Part shown: positions 43,776 to 51,999 of the stretch, one piece after another
Layout of the letters: every line of letters begins with the position of its first letter
Numbering within the stretch: position 1 is the first letter of the stretch
Assembly: GCF_947494555.1 (NCBI RefSeq)
Contig: NZ_CANLVF010000002.1
Coordinates: forward strand, 248,001-312,000
Reading direction: 5' to 3'
DNA: 64,000 nt
Source: an uncultured Roseibium sp.
GTDB taxonomy: Bacteria; Pseudomonadota; Alphaproteobacteria; Rhizobiales; Stappiaceae
Position numbers and translations under genes: made by a program
The notes under the pieces: model-generated
Told to the model about the DNA's origin: nothing
Seen by the model: the letters and a program-made list of their open reading frames with translations, nothing else
The model's database searches: none

Positions 43776-44588
43776 TCACCCAAACACGACCGTGACAAGA
43801 TCCTGGAGCCCGCGTTTGACGTCTTCGTCATCCGTCAGGGGTTCGATCATCGCGGCCAGAACAGCCCTTTCCACCGCCATGCCTTGCGCTACCAGTGTCG
43901 CGGCATAAACGACAAGGCGGGTCGAAACGCCTTCTTCCAGATCCTGCCCTTTGAGTGCTCTCAGTTTGCCGGCCAGGCGAACGAGTGCCAGCACCCGGTC
44001 ACGATCGAGCCCACTCTCTTCAGCGACAATCTCAACCTCAAGATCGACAGGCGGAAAATCGAATTCAAGTGAAACAAAGCGCTGGCGGGTAGACGGTTTC
44101 AGCGTCTTCAGGATGTTCTGGTATCCGGGATTATAGGAGGCAACCAGCATGAAGCCGGGTGCAGCTGCGAGCTCTTCGCCGGTGCGGTCAATGGGAAGCG
44201 TCCTGCGGTCGTCTGTCAGAGGGTGAAGGACCACCGTGACGTCCTTGCGCGCCTCAACGACCTCGTCGAGATAACAGATCGCTCCTTCCCGAACCGCCCG
44301 TGTGAGCGGACCGTCCACCCAGACAGTTTCGCCGCCCTTCAGCAGGTATCGGCCGATCAGGTCTGCGGCGGAGAGATCGTCGTGGCAGGCAACGGTATAG
44401 AGCTTGCGCCCCAGGCTGGCGGCCATATGGGCGACAAAGCGCGTCTTTCCGCAACCGGTTGGCCCTTTCAAAAGAACCGGCAGTCCGTTGTTGTAGGCGG
44501 CTTTGAACACCGTGCACTCATCTCCCTGAGAGAGATAGAAAGGGGCGGCTGCCGCCCCTTTGTTCAAGGATATGGAACCTTCCATCAT
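43776..44588 (-). CDS. norQ: NorQ, MoxR-type AAA+ ATPase
   Basis: A 270-residue AAA+ protein: Walker A GPTGCGKT (about 41-48), Walker B AICYLDEVVEA (about 103-113), sensor region MLVASYNPGYQ and a C-terminal lid. It is the chaperone-like partner of NorD in assembling the NO reductase (CbbQ/NirQ/NorQ family). The ATG at 44588 has GGAG five bases upstream; the GTG at 44594 overlaps the norB stop and is an alternative. Confidence 0.92.
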   Translation of the reverse strand: MMEGSISLNKGAAAAPFYLSQGDECTVFKAAYNNGLPVLLKGPTGCGKTRFVAHMAASLGRKLYTVACHDDLSAADLIGRYLLKGGETVWVDGPLTRAVREGAICYLDEVVEARKDVTVVLHPLTDDRRTLPIDRTGEELAAAPGFMLVASYNPGYQNILKTLKPSTRQRFVSLEFDFPPVDLEVEIVAEESGLDRDRVLALVRLAGKLRALKGQDLEEGVSTRLVVYAATLVAQGMAVERAVLAAMIEPLTDDEDVKRGLQDLVTVVFG

Positions 44589-44590
44589 GT

Positions 44591-45961
44591 TCACTCCGCA
44601 GGAACGTTAGCCGCTTCACCGGGCTCGATGATTTCGCGTTTGGGCACGGCGACTGCGTAGATGAAGAGCAGCGCACCGATCACGAAGACCGCACCCGCAC
44701 CGAATCGCATCCAGTAGAACAGGGCGATCTGGTCCTGAACGTCCATGAAGTACTCGCCATTTACCCGTTGCAGGTGTGTTTGAATGGTTCCGGCAAAGGT
44801 CAGGACAAACGTCATGAAGGTCATTCCCCCCGCCATCAGCCAGAATGATGCCATGTTGAGCACCTGATTGTAGGGATCACGTCCACGCAGGATCGGCAGG
44901 GCGTAGGTGATGATCGCAAGGTTCAGCGAAACATACGCTCCGAAGAATGCCAGGTGGCCGTGCGCGGCAGTAATCTGGGTGCCGTGGGTGTAGTAGTTCA
45001 CCCCGTGAAGCGTGTGCAGGAAGCCCCAGACGCCAGCACCGAAGAAGGCGAGCGTCGCGCAGCCGAGCGACCAGAGCAGAGCTGCCTTGTTCGGGTGATC
45101 CCGCCGGCCCTTCCAGACCATCACGAAGGCGAAGGCCATCATCGCGAAGAACGGCACGACCTCAAGCGAGGAGAATATCGAACCGATCCACTGCCAATAG
45201 CCGGGCGTGCCGATCCAGTAGTAGTGGTGACCGGTTCCAAGGATGCCTGAAAACAGTGCGGCCGCGACGATGACATAGAGCCATTTCTCAACCACTTCGC
45301 GGTCAACGCCGGTAAGCTTCAGCATCAGGTAGGCCAGAATGGAGGCCATGATCAGTTCCCAGACACCTTCAACCCATAGGTGAACGATGTACCACCAGTA
45401 CTGCTTGTCGAGCGACAGGTTGCTCGGATTGTAGAAGCTGAAAAGAAAAAGCAGAGCCAACCCCCACAAACCCAGCAAAAGAATGTTGGTGATCGCGGTC
45501 TTCTTGCCCTTCAGAACCGTCATTGTGACGTTGTAGAGGAACATCAATGCGGCCACGACAATGCCGGCCTTCACCCATTTGGGCTGCTCGATAAACTCCC
45601 TGCCTTCCTTGCCGAGCAGAAAGTTGCCTTCAAAGAGATTGAATACATAGGTGAGCACCGCGCCAAGCGTTCCCAAGACAAGAATCGCGAGTTGCAGATA
45701 AGCCAGCTTCGGCGAATGAAGCTCACGTTCCGCTTCCTCGGGAATGAGGAAGAACGCGGCTCCGAAGAAGCCGAGCAGCAGCCACACGATCAGGCTGTTG
45801 GTGTGCAGCATACGGATAATGTTGAAGGGCAAGAGCTCAGACAGGAAATTCGGCTGAACATAGACCCAACCCGCAAGCAATCCGCCGAGTACCTGGATGG
45901 CAAAAAGAGCCAGGGCGACGGCGAAATACGCCATGGCGACCTTTTGAGATTCATATTTCAT
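44591..45961 (-). CDS. norB: Nitric oxide reductase subunit B
   Basis: A 456-residue inner-membrane protein of the heme-copper oxidase superfamily with about twelve membrane segments. It reduces two NO to N2O at a heme b3/non-heme iron centre. Histidine ligand regions are visible: MLHTNSLIVWLLLGFFGAAF (low-spin heme), WVEGVWELI with the NorB-specific glutamates, GTGHHYYWIG (FeB histidines) and HGHLAFFGAYV. The protein lacks the quinol-oxidising N-terminal extension of qNOR; a separate NorC is encoded upstream, so it is cNOR. Confidence 0.95.
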   Translation of the reverse strand: MKYESQKVAMAYFAVALALFAIQVLGGLLAGWVYVQPNFLSELLPFNIIRMLHTNSLIVWLLLGFFGAAFFLIPEEAERELHSPKLAYLQLAILVLGTLGAVLTYVFNLFEGNFLLGKEGREFIEQPKWVKAGIVVAALMFLYNVTMTVLKGKKTAITNILLLGLWGLALLFLFSFYNPSNLSLDKQYWWYIVHLWVEGVWELIMASILAYLMLKLTGVDREVVEKWLYVIVAAALFSGILGTGHHYYWIGTPGYWQWIGSIFSSLEVVPFFAMMAFAFVMVWKGRRDHPNKAALLWSLGCATLAFFGAGVWGFLHTLHGVNYYTHGTQITAAHGHLAFFGAYVSLNLAIITYALPILRGRDPYNQVLNMASFWLMAGGMTFMTFVLTFAGTIQTHLQRVNGEYFMDVQDQIALFYWMRFGAGAVFVIGALLFIYAVAVPKREIIEPGEAANVPAE

Positions 45962-45984
45962 TTTTCAATCCTCATGCTCTCGGA

Positions 45985-46437
45985 TCAGCCGGCATCGTTC
46001 GGCGGCCAACCCTGCGCGTCGATCTTGTCGGTCCAGATCAGGAAGTTCGCGAGGTCGCGGATTTCCTCGTCGGTCAAATTGAAATTGGGCATCTGCCTGC
46101 GCCCCTCGATGCCGGTCGGCATGGATTCCATCCAGCCCTTCAGCGTTTCGAAAGCCGCATCCGGGTCGTCCAGCACCCCCCAACGGGTCATCACATTGCC
46201 GACTTCAGGCGCGAAGTAGGCCCCCTCACCCAGGATCGTGTGGCAATTGATGCATGCCTTGTCTTCCCAGACACGTTTGCCCGCCGCCACGCTTTCGGTG
46301 ATGCCCGCGTGATTTGTCGACGTCCCGGTGATGTAAAGGTGACTGTGAATCGACAGTCCCAGGAAGATGATGATGAAGAAGAGTGACCCGCCATAAAATA
46401 TGTTTCGGGCCATGCTTTTGGTCATGACTTCGCGCAT
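45985..46437 (-). CDS. norC: Nitric oxide reductase subunit C (cytochrome c)
   Basis: A 150-residue membrane-anchored cytochrome c: one N-terminal membrane helix (about 13-31) and a periplasmic domain with heme site CINCH at 62-66, then the axial Met region (GRRQMPNFNLT). It passes electrons from cytochrome c or a cupredoxin to NorB. The ATG at 46437 has AAGGAGCGCG eight bases upstream. A TTAAC-N4-GTCAA box is 63 bp upstream, so it is the first gene of norCBQDEF. Confidence 0.93.
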   Translation of the reverse strand: MREVMTKSMARNIFYGGSLFFIIIFLGLSIHSHLYITGTSTNHAGITESVAAGKRVWEDKACINCHTILGEGAYFAPEVGNVMTRWGVLDDPDAAFETLKGWMESMPTGIEGRRQMPNFNLTDEEIRDLANFLIWTDKIDAQGWPPNDAG

Positions 46438-46499
46438 TACGCGCTCCTTTCCCCGAGTTGATCGTCTTCTTGAAGGTGACAGGGCGCGGCCGTGTTTCC

Positions 46500-46513
46500 T
46501 TAACCAAAGTCAA
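46500..46513. promoter_or_regulatory. NnrR/Dnr-type box of the norC promoter
   Basis: TTAACCAAAGTCAA, an FNR-like palindrome of the TTRAC-N4-GTCAA form seen in NO-responsive promoters. It is 63 bp from the norC start codon. Confidence 0.8.
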
Positions 46514-46581
46514 GCTCGGGGCGGAGCAAAACGCGTTGCGGAATTCAATCTCACGCCTTCGGCCGCTCGGGCGGTCTCTTC

Positions 46582-46595
46582 TTAACGAAAGTCAA
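46582..46595. promoter_or_regulatory. NnrR/Dnr-type box of the nirS promoter
   Basis: TTAACGAAAGTCAA, identical in both half sites to the norC box and located 62 bp from the nirS start codon. The two boxes are 82 bp apart centre to centre. Confidence 0.8.
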
Positions 46596-46656
46596 GGAAC
46601 CCCAGTGGTCTTTGCGCAAACTCGCGAATGCCTCACCTGCATTTGGAGTTCGGAGA

Positions 46657-48333
46657 ATGTCACATCCAAGGAAGAGAAAAGGGTCGGGTTACGCGTTAGC
46701 GACCTGTCTGGCGCTGCTGATGGGCAGCGTTACAGCGCCTGCCTTTGCTGAAGGTCCAACTTTGAGCGAGGAGGCCTTTGAAAGTTCCAAGCAGCTCTAC
46801 TTCGAAAGATGCGCGGGGTGCCACGGTGTCCTGCGCAAAGGTGCGACCGGCAAGAGTCTCGAGCCGGAATGGAAAAAGACAGCAGCAGACGGCACCGTCA
46901 CCAAGGGCGGCACGCTGCAACTTGGCCAGGAGCGGCTTGAGAAGATCATCTCGTGGGGCACAGAAGGCGGCATGAACAACTTCTCGGACATCATGACCGA
47001 GCAAGAAATCAAGGACATGGCGACTTACATCATGATGGAAGCGCCGACACCGCCGGAAATGTCCCTGGCGCAGATGGAAGCGACCCGCAAGGTTTATGTC
47101 GAACCAAAGGACTATCCGACCGAGCCGCTACACGGACGGAACTGGGAAAACTTCTTTGTCGTCATCGAGCGTGACGTGGGCAAGGTTGCCGTTGTCGATG
47201 GTGACACCAAGGAAGTGCTGGCGCATATCCCGACCGGGTATGCTGTTCATGTGCTGAAGGCTTCCGAGCACCACTCGGTCACCGAACCCGAACACCCAGG
47301 CCGTTTCTGGTACACAATGGGCCGCGACGGCAAGATTACCAAGATCGACCTCTGGCAGAACCCGGAGAACATGCTGGTCGCTGAAGTGAAGATCGCCTAC
47401 GACGCACGCGATGTTGCCGTTTCCGGTGACGGAAAATACGTCATAGGGGGCGGATACTGGCCGCCGCACTTCGCTATTGTAGATGCCGAAACGATGGAAC
47501 CGAAGAAGGTCGTTTCAACCCGCGGTGTGAATGTCGACGGTGAATACGTGGAAGAAAGCCGCGTGGCCGCCATCTATACGACGCCGAACGAGCCGACCTG
47601 GATCGTTGCGGTCAAGGAACTCGGCCAACTTTGGCAGGTCGACTATACCGATCTCGACAACCTTCGCATCGACAAGATCGACTCGGCAAAGTTCCTTCAC
47701 GACGGGTTCTTCGATCCAACAGGCCGCTATTTCCAGATTGCAGCGAACGCGTCGAACAAGATGGTTGTGGTCGATACGGAAACGCACAAACTCGAGGCGA
47801 TGATCGACACGGCAGCTCTGCCTCACCCCGGCCCGGGTGCAAACTGGAATGATCCCAATTGCGGTCCGGTCGGAGGTACCACACACCTTGGCGAAGGCAC
47901 CGTGACGGTCTGGGGCAATGATCCGGAAGGACACCCCGATCAGGCGTGGAAAGTCTGTTACGAGGTTGAAACCGATGGTGCCGGCCTGTTCATCCGGACG
48001 CACCCGAACTCAAAATACATCTGGGCCGACCAGACCAAGCATCCTGAACCGGAAGTGCAGCAGTCTGTGCAGGTGATCTCGAAGGAAACCGGTGAAATCG
48101 TCAAAACGATTCAGATCACCGATGAAGAAGGCAGCGCAGCTGTTCATTTCGAGTTCAACCAGGACGGTTCGGAAGTTTGGGTGTCCAAGTGGAACCGGTC
48201 CACGTCGTTGGAACCGAATGGCGAGATCGTCATCTTCGATGCCGATACGCTTGAGGAAAAGACCAGGATCAAGGGCCTCTTCGCTCCGACCGGCAAATTC
48301 AACGTCTACAACCGTTCAAACCACGTCACCTGA
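46657..48333 (+). CDS. nirS: Cytochrome cd1 nitrite reductase
   Basis: A 558-residue periplasmic enzyme that reduces nitrite to nitric oxide. The signal peptide spans about 1-31 (ending TAPAFA). An N-terminal cytochrome c domain has CAGCH at 52-56. The remaining 420 residues are the eight-bladed heme d1 propeller, with HHSVTEPEHPGRFWYTMGRDG and the late AAVHFEFNQDGSEVWVSKW blade. The ATG at 46657 follows GGAG eight bases upstream and removes an unlikely 15-residue extension. It heads the plus-strand nir genes, and the heme d1 genes lie downstream. Confidence 0.97.
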   Translation: MSHPRKRKGSGYALATCLALLMGSVTAPAFAEGPTLSEEAFESSKQLYFERCAGCHGVLRKGATGKSLEPEWKKTAADGTVTKGGTLQLGQERLEKIISWGTEGGMNNFSDIMTEQEIKDMATYIMMEAPTPPEMSLAQMEATRKVYVEPKDYPTEPLHGRNWENFFVVIERDVGKVAVVDGDTKEVLAHIPTGYAVHVLKASEHHSVTEPEHPGRFWYTMGRDGKITKIDLWQNPENMLVAEVKIAYDARDVAVSGDGKYVIGGGYWPPHFAIVDAETMEPKKVVSTRGVNVDGEYVEESRVAAIYTTPNEPTWIVAVKELGQLWQVDYTDLDNLRIDKIDSAKFLHDGFFDPTGRYFQIAANASNKMVVVDTETHKLEAMIDTAALPHPGPGANWNDPNCGPVGGTTHLGEGTVTVWGNDPEGHPDQAWKVCYEVETDGAGLFIRTHPNSKYIWADQTKHPEPEVQQSVQVISKETGEIVKTIQITDEEGSAAVHFEFNQDGSEVWVSKWNRSTSLEPNGEIVIFDADTLEEKTRIKGLFAPTGKFNVYNRSNHVT

Positions 48334-48350
48334 TGTGAAGACAATAGATG

Positions 48351-48377
48351 GAAGGGCGGGCAGAACGCCTGCCCTTC
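48351..48377 (+). terminator. Terminator-like hairpin after nirS
   Basis: An 11-bp stem (GAAGGGCGGGC / GCCTGCCCTTC, one G-U pair) with a 5-nt loop starts 17 bp after the nirS stop and is followed by a pyrimidine-rich TCCTTTCC. It probably terminates or attenuates transcription so that nirS is expressed above downstream genes. Confidence 0.6.
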
Positions 48378-48512
48378 TCCTTTCCAGCGGCGTCGGGACT
48401 GCTTCGACGGGACGTTGCCCGGAACAGTGGAAACGCTCCCCTCATCCTGAATGCGATTGTCGGCGGATCAACCGGCAAGGGTCCGCAAAGTCATAAAATT
48501 TGGAGCCTGGAC

Positions 48513-50312
48513 ATGAGTGAGAGCAGCCAAGGTGACAAGAAAAAACCGATCTGGCGCAGATATTTTCTTTGGGGAATGCCCATTGGTGGCGCTGCGGCCG
48601 TTTTTGTTGCCGGCATAATCTTCTGGGGCGGTTTCAACACCGCGATGGAGGCCACCAACACCAAGCAATTCTGCATCTCCTGTCATGAGATGCGCGATTA
48701 CGTTTATGAAGAATACAAAGGCACGATACACGACGTGAACCGCTCAGGTGTCGGCGCTACGTGCTCCGATTGCCATGTGCCGAAAGACTGGACGCATAAG
48801 ATCATCCGCAAGGTCCAGGCAACCAAGGAACTTTACGGCAAGGTCGTCGGCACCATCAACACGCCGGAAAAATTCGAGGCAAAACGGCTTCAGCTCGCCA
48901 TGAACGAATGGGAGCGCATGAAAGCCAACGATTCTCGCGAATGCCGGAATTGTCACGATTTCGAATCCATGATGCCGGAGTTTCAACAGCCACGTGCGCG
49001 CCAACAGCATATGAACGCCATGTCCAGCGGTCAGACCTGCATCGACTGCCACAAGGGTATTGCGCACTCCGATCTGCGTGATCGGGCGGAAGAGGACTAT
49101 CTGGAAGAGCTCGAAGCCCCGCATCCCGGTTTCATGCGCGAAATTCCTCAGGAATATCTTGCAAGCCTTGCCCGGGTAGAAGCACTGGAAGCCGAACAAT
49201 CTGCTGCTGCAAAGGCTGCCCAAAAATCGCAGCAAGAGGCTGTCCAGGCTCAGATCCAGGCAGCTGTGGAGAGCGCGCTTGCCGAAGAACGGGCAAAAGC
49301 CGACGACCCTGCGACCAGCGAACCGGCCGCCGCCGCCAGTGCTGCTGGTGATGTTGCGTCCAATGTCGACTGGGCAACGGTGCCTGTGACCGACCTCACG
49401 CTCTTTTATCCGGGACAGGCGTCCTTTGAATGGGTGCAGAACGGAAAGACCCATGGCGGTGCGCGTCCGCTCACAAAGGGAGGTGATGCCTGCACGACCT
49501 GCCACGCGAAGGAAGTGGAAGCAATCGGCACCAAGATTGTGGCCGGTGGCGAGATCGAGCCGACACCGATACCCGGCAAACGCGGCACCATCGACGCGAG
49601 CATCCAGGCGGCCCATGACGATGAAAATCTTCATGTACGGATCCAGTGGCCGGACGCCGGTCACAATCCGGCACCGTTCGTCGACGGCGGCAAGATGGAC
49701 CCGGACAACCAGATCAAGGTCGCCATGATGATCACCGGTACGGGCATCGAGATGGGCGAGACGACCGGATGCTGGTCCTCATGCCACGCAGACAACACCT
49801 ACATGCCCTTCGACCCGGGAGCGGACGCAATTGCCGCAAACGCGGACATTGCCAGTCAGCTCGAGGCCAAGGAAACGATCACAAAATACCTGACCGAAAG
49901 CCGGACCAAGGTTGAGGTCAAGGGCAGACGAGGCAAAGCTCAGGGTGGCTGGGACAAGTTGAAACCGGCTGAAGAGATTGACGAACTTCTTGCAAACGGC
50001 ACCTTCCTTGATTTGCTCAGGATCTATGCCGACGGGTCTGCCTCCAACGGCTATCTGCTTGAGCGCAGGGTCGCAAATGGCGGTGATATCTCGGCTGAGG
50101 CCAACCTGTCGGGCGGTGTCTGGACGGTCGTTTTCTCAAGACCGCTTGCTTCCGGCGCACCTGGAGATGTCCCGCTGGAACCCGGCAAAACCTACACGGT
50201 GGGCTTTGCAATCCACGACGACTATGCCGCGGCACGGTTCCACCATGTGACTCTCGATACAAGTCTCGCGCTCGATGATGACGCGGCACAAATCAACGCG
50301 ATCAAACAGTAG
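48513..50312 (+). CDS. NapC/NirT-type tetraheme cytochrome fused to an ethylbenzene-dehydrogenase-like heme domain
   Basis: A 599-residue membrane-anchored multiheme protein. An N-terminal membrane helix (about 20-40) precedes a NapC/NirT domain with four heme sites: CISCH 54-58, CSDCH 84-88, CRNCH 144-148, CIDCH 176-180. A helical, Ala/Glu/Gln-rich linker (about 217-280) leads to a C-terminal domain with CTTCH at 327-331 and an unusual CWSSCH at 420-425 (CxxxCH), in a fold that resembles the EB_dh heme-binding domain. NapC/NirT proteins draw electrons from quinol and pass them to periplasmic reductases. Placed between nirS and a cupredoxin, it probably feeds NirS. The ATG at 48513 has GGAG upstream. 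Confidence 0.82.
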   Translation: MSESSQGDKKKPIWRRYFLWGMPIGGAAAVFVAGIIFWGGFNTAMEATNTKQFCISCHEMRDYVYEEYKGTIHDVNRSGVGATCSDCHVPKDWTHKIIRKVQATKELYGKVVGTINTPEKFEAKRLQLAMNEWERMKANDSRECRNCHDFESMMPEFQQPRARQQHMNAMSSGQTCIDCHKGIAHSDLRDRAEEDYLEELEAPHPGFMREIPQEYLASLARVEALEAEQSAAAKAAQKSQQEAVQAQIQAAVESALAEERAKADDPATSEPAAAASAAGDVASNVDWATVPVTDLTLFYPGQASFEWVQNGKTHGGARPLTKGGDACTTCHAKEVEAIGTKIVAGGEIEPTPIPGKRGTIDASIQAAHDDENLHVRIQWPDAGHNPAPFVDGGKMDPDNQIKVAMMITGTGIEMGETTGCWSSCHADNTYMPFDPGADAIAANADIASQLEAKETITKYLTESRTKVEVKGRRGKAQGGWDKLKPAEEIDELLANGTFLDLLRIYADGSASNGYLLERRVANGGDISAEANLSGGVWTVVFSRPLASGAPGDVPLEPGKTYTVGFAIHDDYAAARFHHVTLDTSLALDDDAAQINAIKQ

Positions 50313-50317
50313 CAAGC

Positions 50318-50345
50318 AGGGCGGCCCGTAAAACGGCCGCCCTTT
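50318..50345 (+). terminator. Intrinsic terminator after the multiheme gene
   Basis: A 9-bp perfect GC-rich stem (AGGGCGGCC / GGCCGCCCT) with an 8-nt loop directly follows the stop codon and ends in TTT. It lies just before the cupredoxin ribosome site and may be only partly effective. Confidence 0.6.
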
Positions 50346-50367
50346 ACGATAACGAGGGAGAAATCGT

Positions 50368-50790
50368 ATGTCTCTGAATTCGTTCTGTCTTCCTGCTGCG
50401 CTGCTTTCAATGGCAATCGCCTGTTCCACGGTAGCAGCCGACGACGACCCCGCTGCTGTTTGCGCGGAAGCGGAGGAGCGTTACGTAGAGCTGTTTGGCC
50501 AACCGTCGTCGGAAGCGGAAGGCGTCACCGTCGTGACGATGTTCAAGTACAAATTCTGTCCGGAAGACCTGAGCGTGCCGGTTGGCACGACTGTCCGCTG
50601 GGTGAATGTGGACAAGCGAACCAGCCACAGCGTTGTGCTGAAAGAGGAAGGCATTCCGGAATCGGACCGGCTCTTTCCTGAAGAACACTTCGAATTCACG
50701 TTCCTCACTCCAGGTCCACCGCAAACCTATCTGTGCGGCCCTCATTGGGAGACACAGGAAATGATCGGGAGGGTGACCGTAACACCCTGA
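50368..50790 (+). CDS. Periplasmic cupredoxin (plastocyanin/azurin-like)
   Basis: A 140-residue blue-copper protein with a signal peptide (about 1-24). Copper ligands are visible as His87 (TSHSVV) and the C-terminal Cys123-x2-His126-x5-Met132 set (YLCGPHWETQEM), the normal type 1 copper arrangement. The N-terminal extension of about 25 residues before the first strand is longer than in plain plastocyanin and contains two extra cysteines (Cys32, Cys64). It lies between the multiheme fusion and nirE, so it probably carries electrons to NirS or NorC, as pseudoazurin does in other denitrifiers. Confidence 0.85.
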   Translation: MSLNSFCLPAALLSMAIACSTVAADDDPAAVCAEAEERYVELFGQPSSEAEGVTVVTMFKYKFCPEDLSVPVGTTVRWVNVDKRTSHSVVLKEEGIPESDRLFPEEHFEFTFLTPGPPQTYLCGPHWETQEMIGRVTVTP

Positions 50791-50830
50791 CTTTCATATG
50801 TTTTTTCGCACTCAAAAAGAAAAGTAACCC

Positions 50831-50844
50831 TTGACAATAGTCAA
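50831..50844. promoter_or_regulatory. NnrR/Dnr-type box of the nirE promoter
   Basis: TTGACAATAGTCAA, a perfect TTGAC-N4-GTCAA palindrome, 62 bp before the nirE start codon. This is the same distance as in the norC and nirS promoters, so the heme d1 operon has its own promoter under the same control. Confidence 0.8.
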
Positions 50845-50906
50845 GCAGGGCGTGCGCGAAATAAGTGACCATAGGACATCGAACTTCCGGGGAAACGAGG
50901 TCTTTC

Positions 50907-51701
50907 ATGACGGGAAAAGTCTTTCTCATCGGAGCCGGGCCAGGCGATCCTGATCTGCTGACGCTCAAATCGGCACGCATGCTGCAGGCAGCAGATGTTG
51001 TGGTCTACGACCGTCTCGTATCCGCTGAAATTCTGGCTCTGGCGCCGGCCGGCGCGCAGTTGGTAGCGGTGGGCAAGTCGCCCGAAAATCATCCGGTGCC
51101 GCAAAGCAAGATCAATGAAATCCTCCGTGCATTTGCTGAAGACGGCCTGACCGTCGCACGGCTCAAAGGTGGCGACCCCCTTATTTTCGGCCGCGGATCG
51201 GAAGAGGCTGCCCATCTGATCGCTCACGATATCGACGTTGAATATGCGCCCGGGATCACGGCCGCACAGGGCGCTGCGTGTGTCAGTGGTGTTCCGCTGA
51301 CACATCGCGGACTGGCAACCGGCGTGCGCTATGTCACCGGGCACCGTCAGGCCAATGGATCGCTTGACCTGGACTGGAAGAGTCTCGCTTGCGAACAGAC
51401 AACGCTGGTCGTTTACATGGGCGTTGCGAATATTGGCCAGATCGCCATGCGACTCGTTGCCGAAGGCCTGAGCGACGACACGCCGGTCATGGCAATCGCC
51501 GAAGCAACCACTCCACGAGAAACCAGACTGTTCTCCAAGCTGGGCCGTGTTGCGTTCGATATGCGCGATGCAGGTCTCAAGGCGCCCGTGCTCTTTGTCA
51601 TAGGCAAGGTCGTCACGCTCAGTGCCGAGTGGTCTGTGTTCGATTCGGAGCAAATGGTTGTCACAGATCCATGCGCAGCCGGGCAGCGAGCCCATGTTTA
51701 G
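50907..51701 (+). CDS. nirE: Uroporphyrinogen-III C-methyltransferase (heme d1 pathway)
   Basis: A 264-residue SAM-dependent methyltransferase of the CobA/SirA family that methylates uroporphyrinogen III at C2 and C7 to give precorrin-2, the first step to heme d1. Motifs: VFLIGAGPGDPDLLTLKSAR, VVYDRLVS, RLKGGDPLIFGRGSEE and GITAAQGAAC. The ATG at 50907 has ACGAGG upstream and a box 62 bp before; the reading from 50865 is longer without a ribosome site. Its position in the nir operon supports nirE over a siroheme-dedicated copy. Confidence 0.93.
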   Translation: MTGKVFLIGAGPGDPDLLTLKSARMLQAADVVVYDRLVSAEILALAPAGAQLVAVGKSPENHPVPQSKINEILRAFAEDGLTVARLKGGDPLIFGRGSEEAAHLIAHDIDVEYAPGITAAQGAACVSGVPLTHRGLATGVRYVTGHRQANGSLDLDWKSLACEQTTLVVYMGVANIGQIAMRLVAEGLSDDTPVMAIAEATTPRETRLFSKLGRVAFDMRDAGLKAPVLFVIGKVVTLSAEWSVFDSEQMVVTDPCAAGQRAHV

Positions 51702-51999
51702 GCTGCTCGCACTTTTTCTGCTGTTTTGCTCGCCGGCGGTGGGCGAAGAAACGAGCCCCGTCGGGAAACTCATCAATTTGGTTCATCAGGACTGCGGGTC
51801 GTGTCACGGCCTCACCTTGAAAGGTGGCCTTGGTCCGGACATCACGCCGCACTCGCTCACCCACTACGACATCGAAACCCTTTCCATGGTGGTTCTGGAT
51901 GGCATTCCGGAGACTGCCATGCCGCCATGGCGTCCGATCATGAGTGAGAAAGACGCAGAACGAATAGCCGAATACCTGCTGAGAGGAGAATTGAAATGA
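51694..51999 (+). CDS. nirC: Cytochrome c NirC
   Basis: A 101-residue periplasmic monoheme cytochrome c: signal peptide (about 1-17, ending PAVG), heme site CGSCH at 34-38 and axial Met region (ETAMPPWRP). It overlaps nirE by 8 bp and nirF by 4 bp. NirC can donate electrons to NirS and is implicated in late steps of heme d1 maturation. Confidence 0.9.
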   Translation: MFRLLALFLLFCSPAVGEETSPVGKLINLVHQDCGSCHGLTLKGGLGPDITPHSLTHYDIETLSMVVLDGIPETAMPPWRPIMSEKDAERIAEYLLRGELK

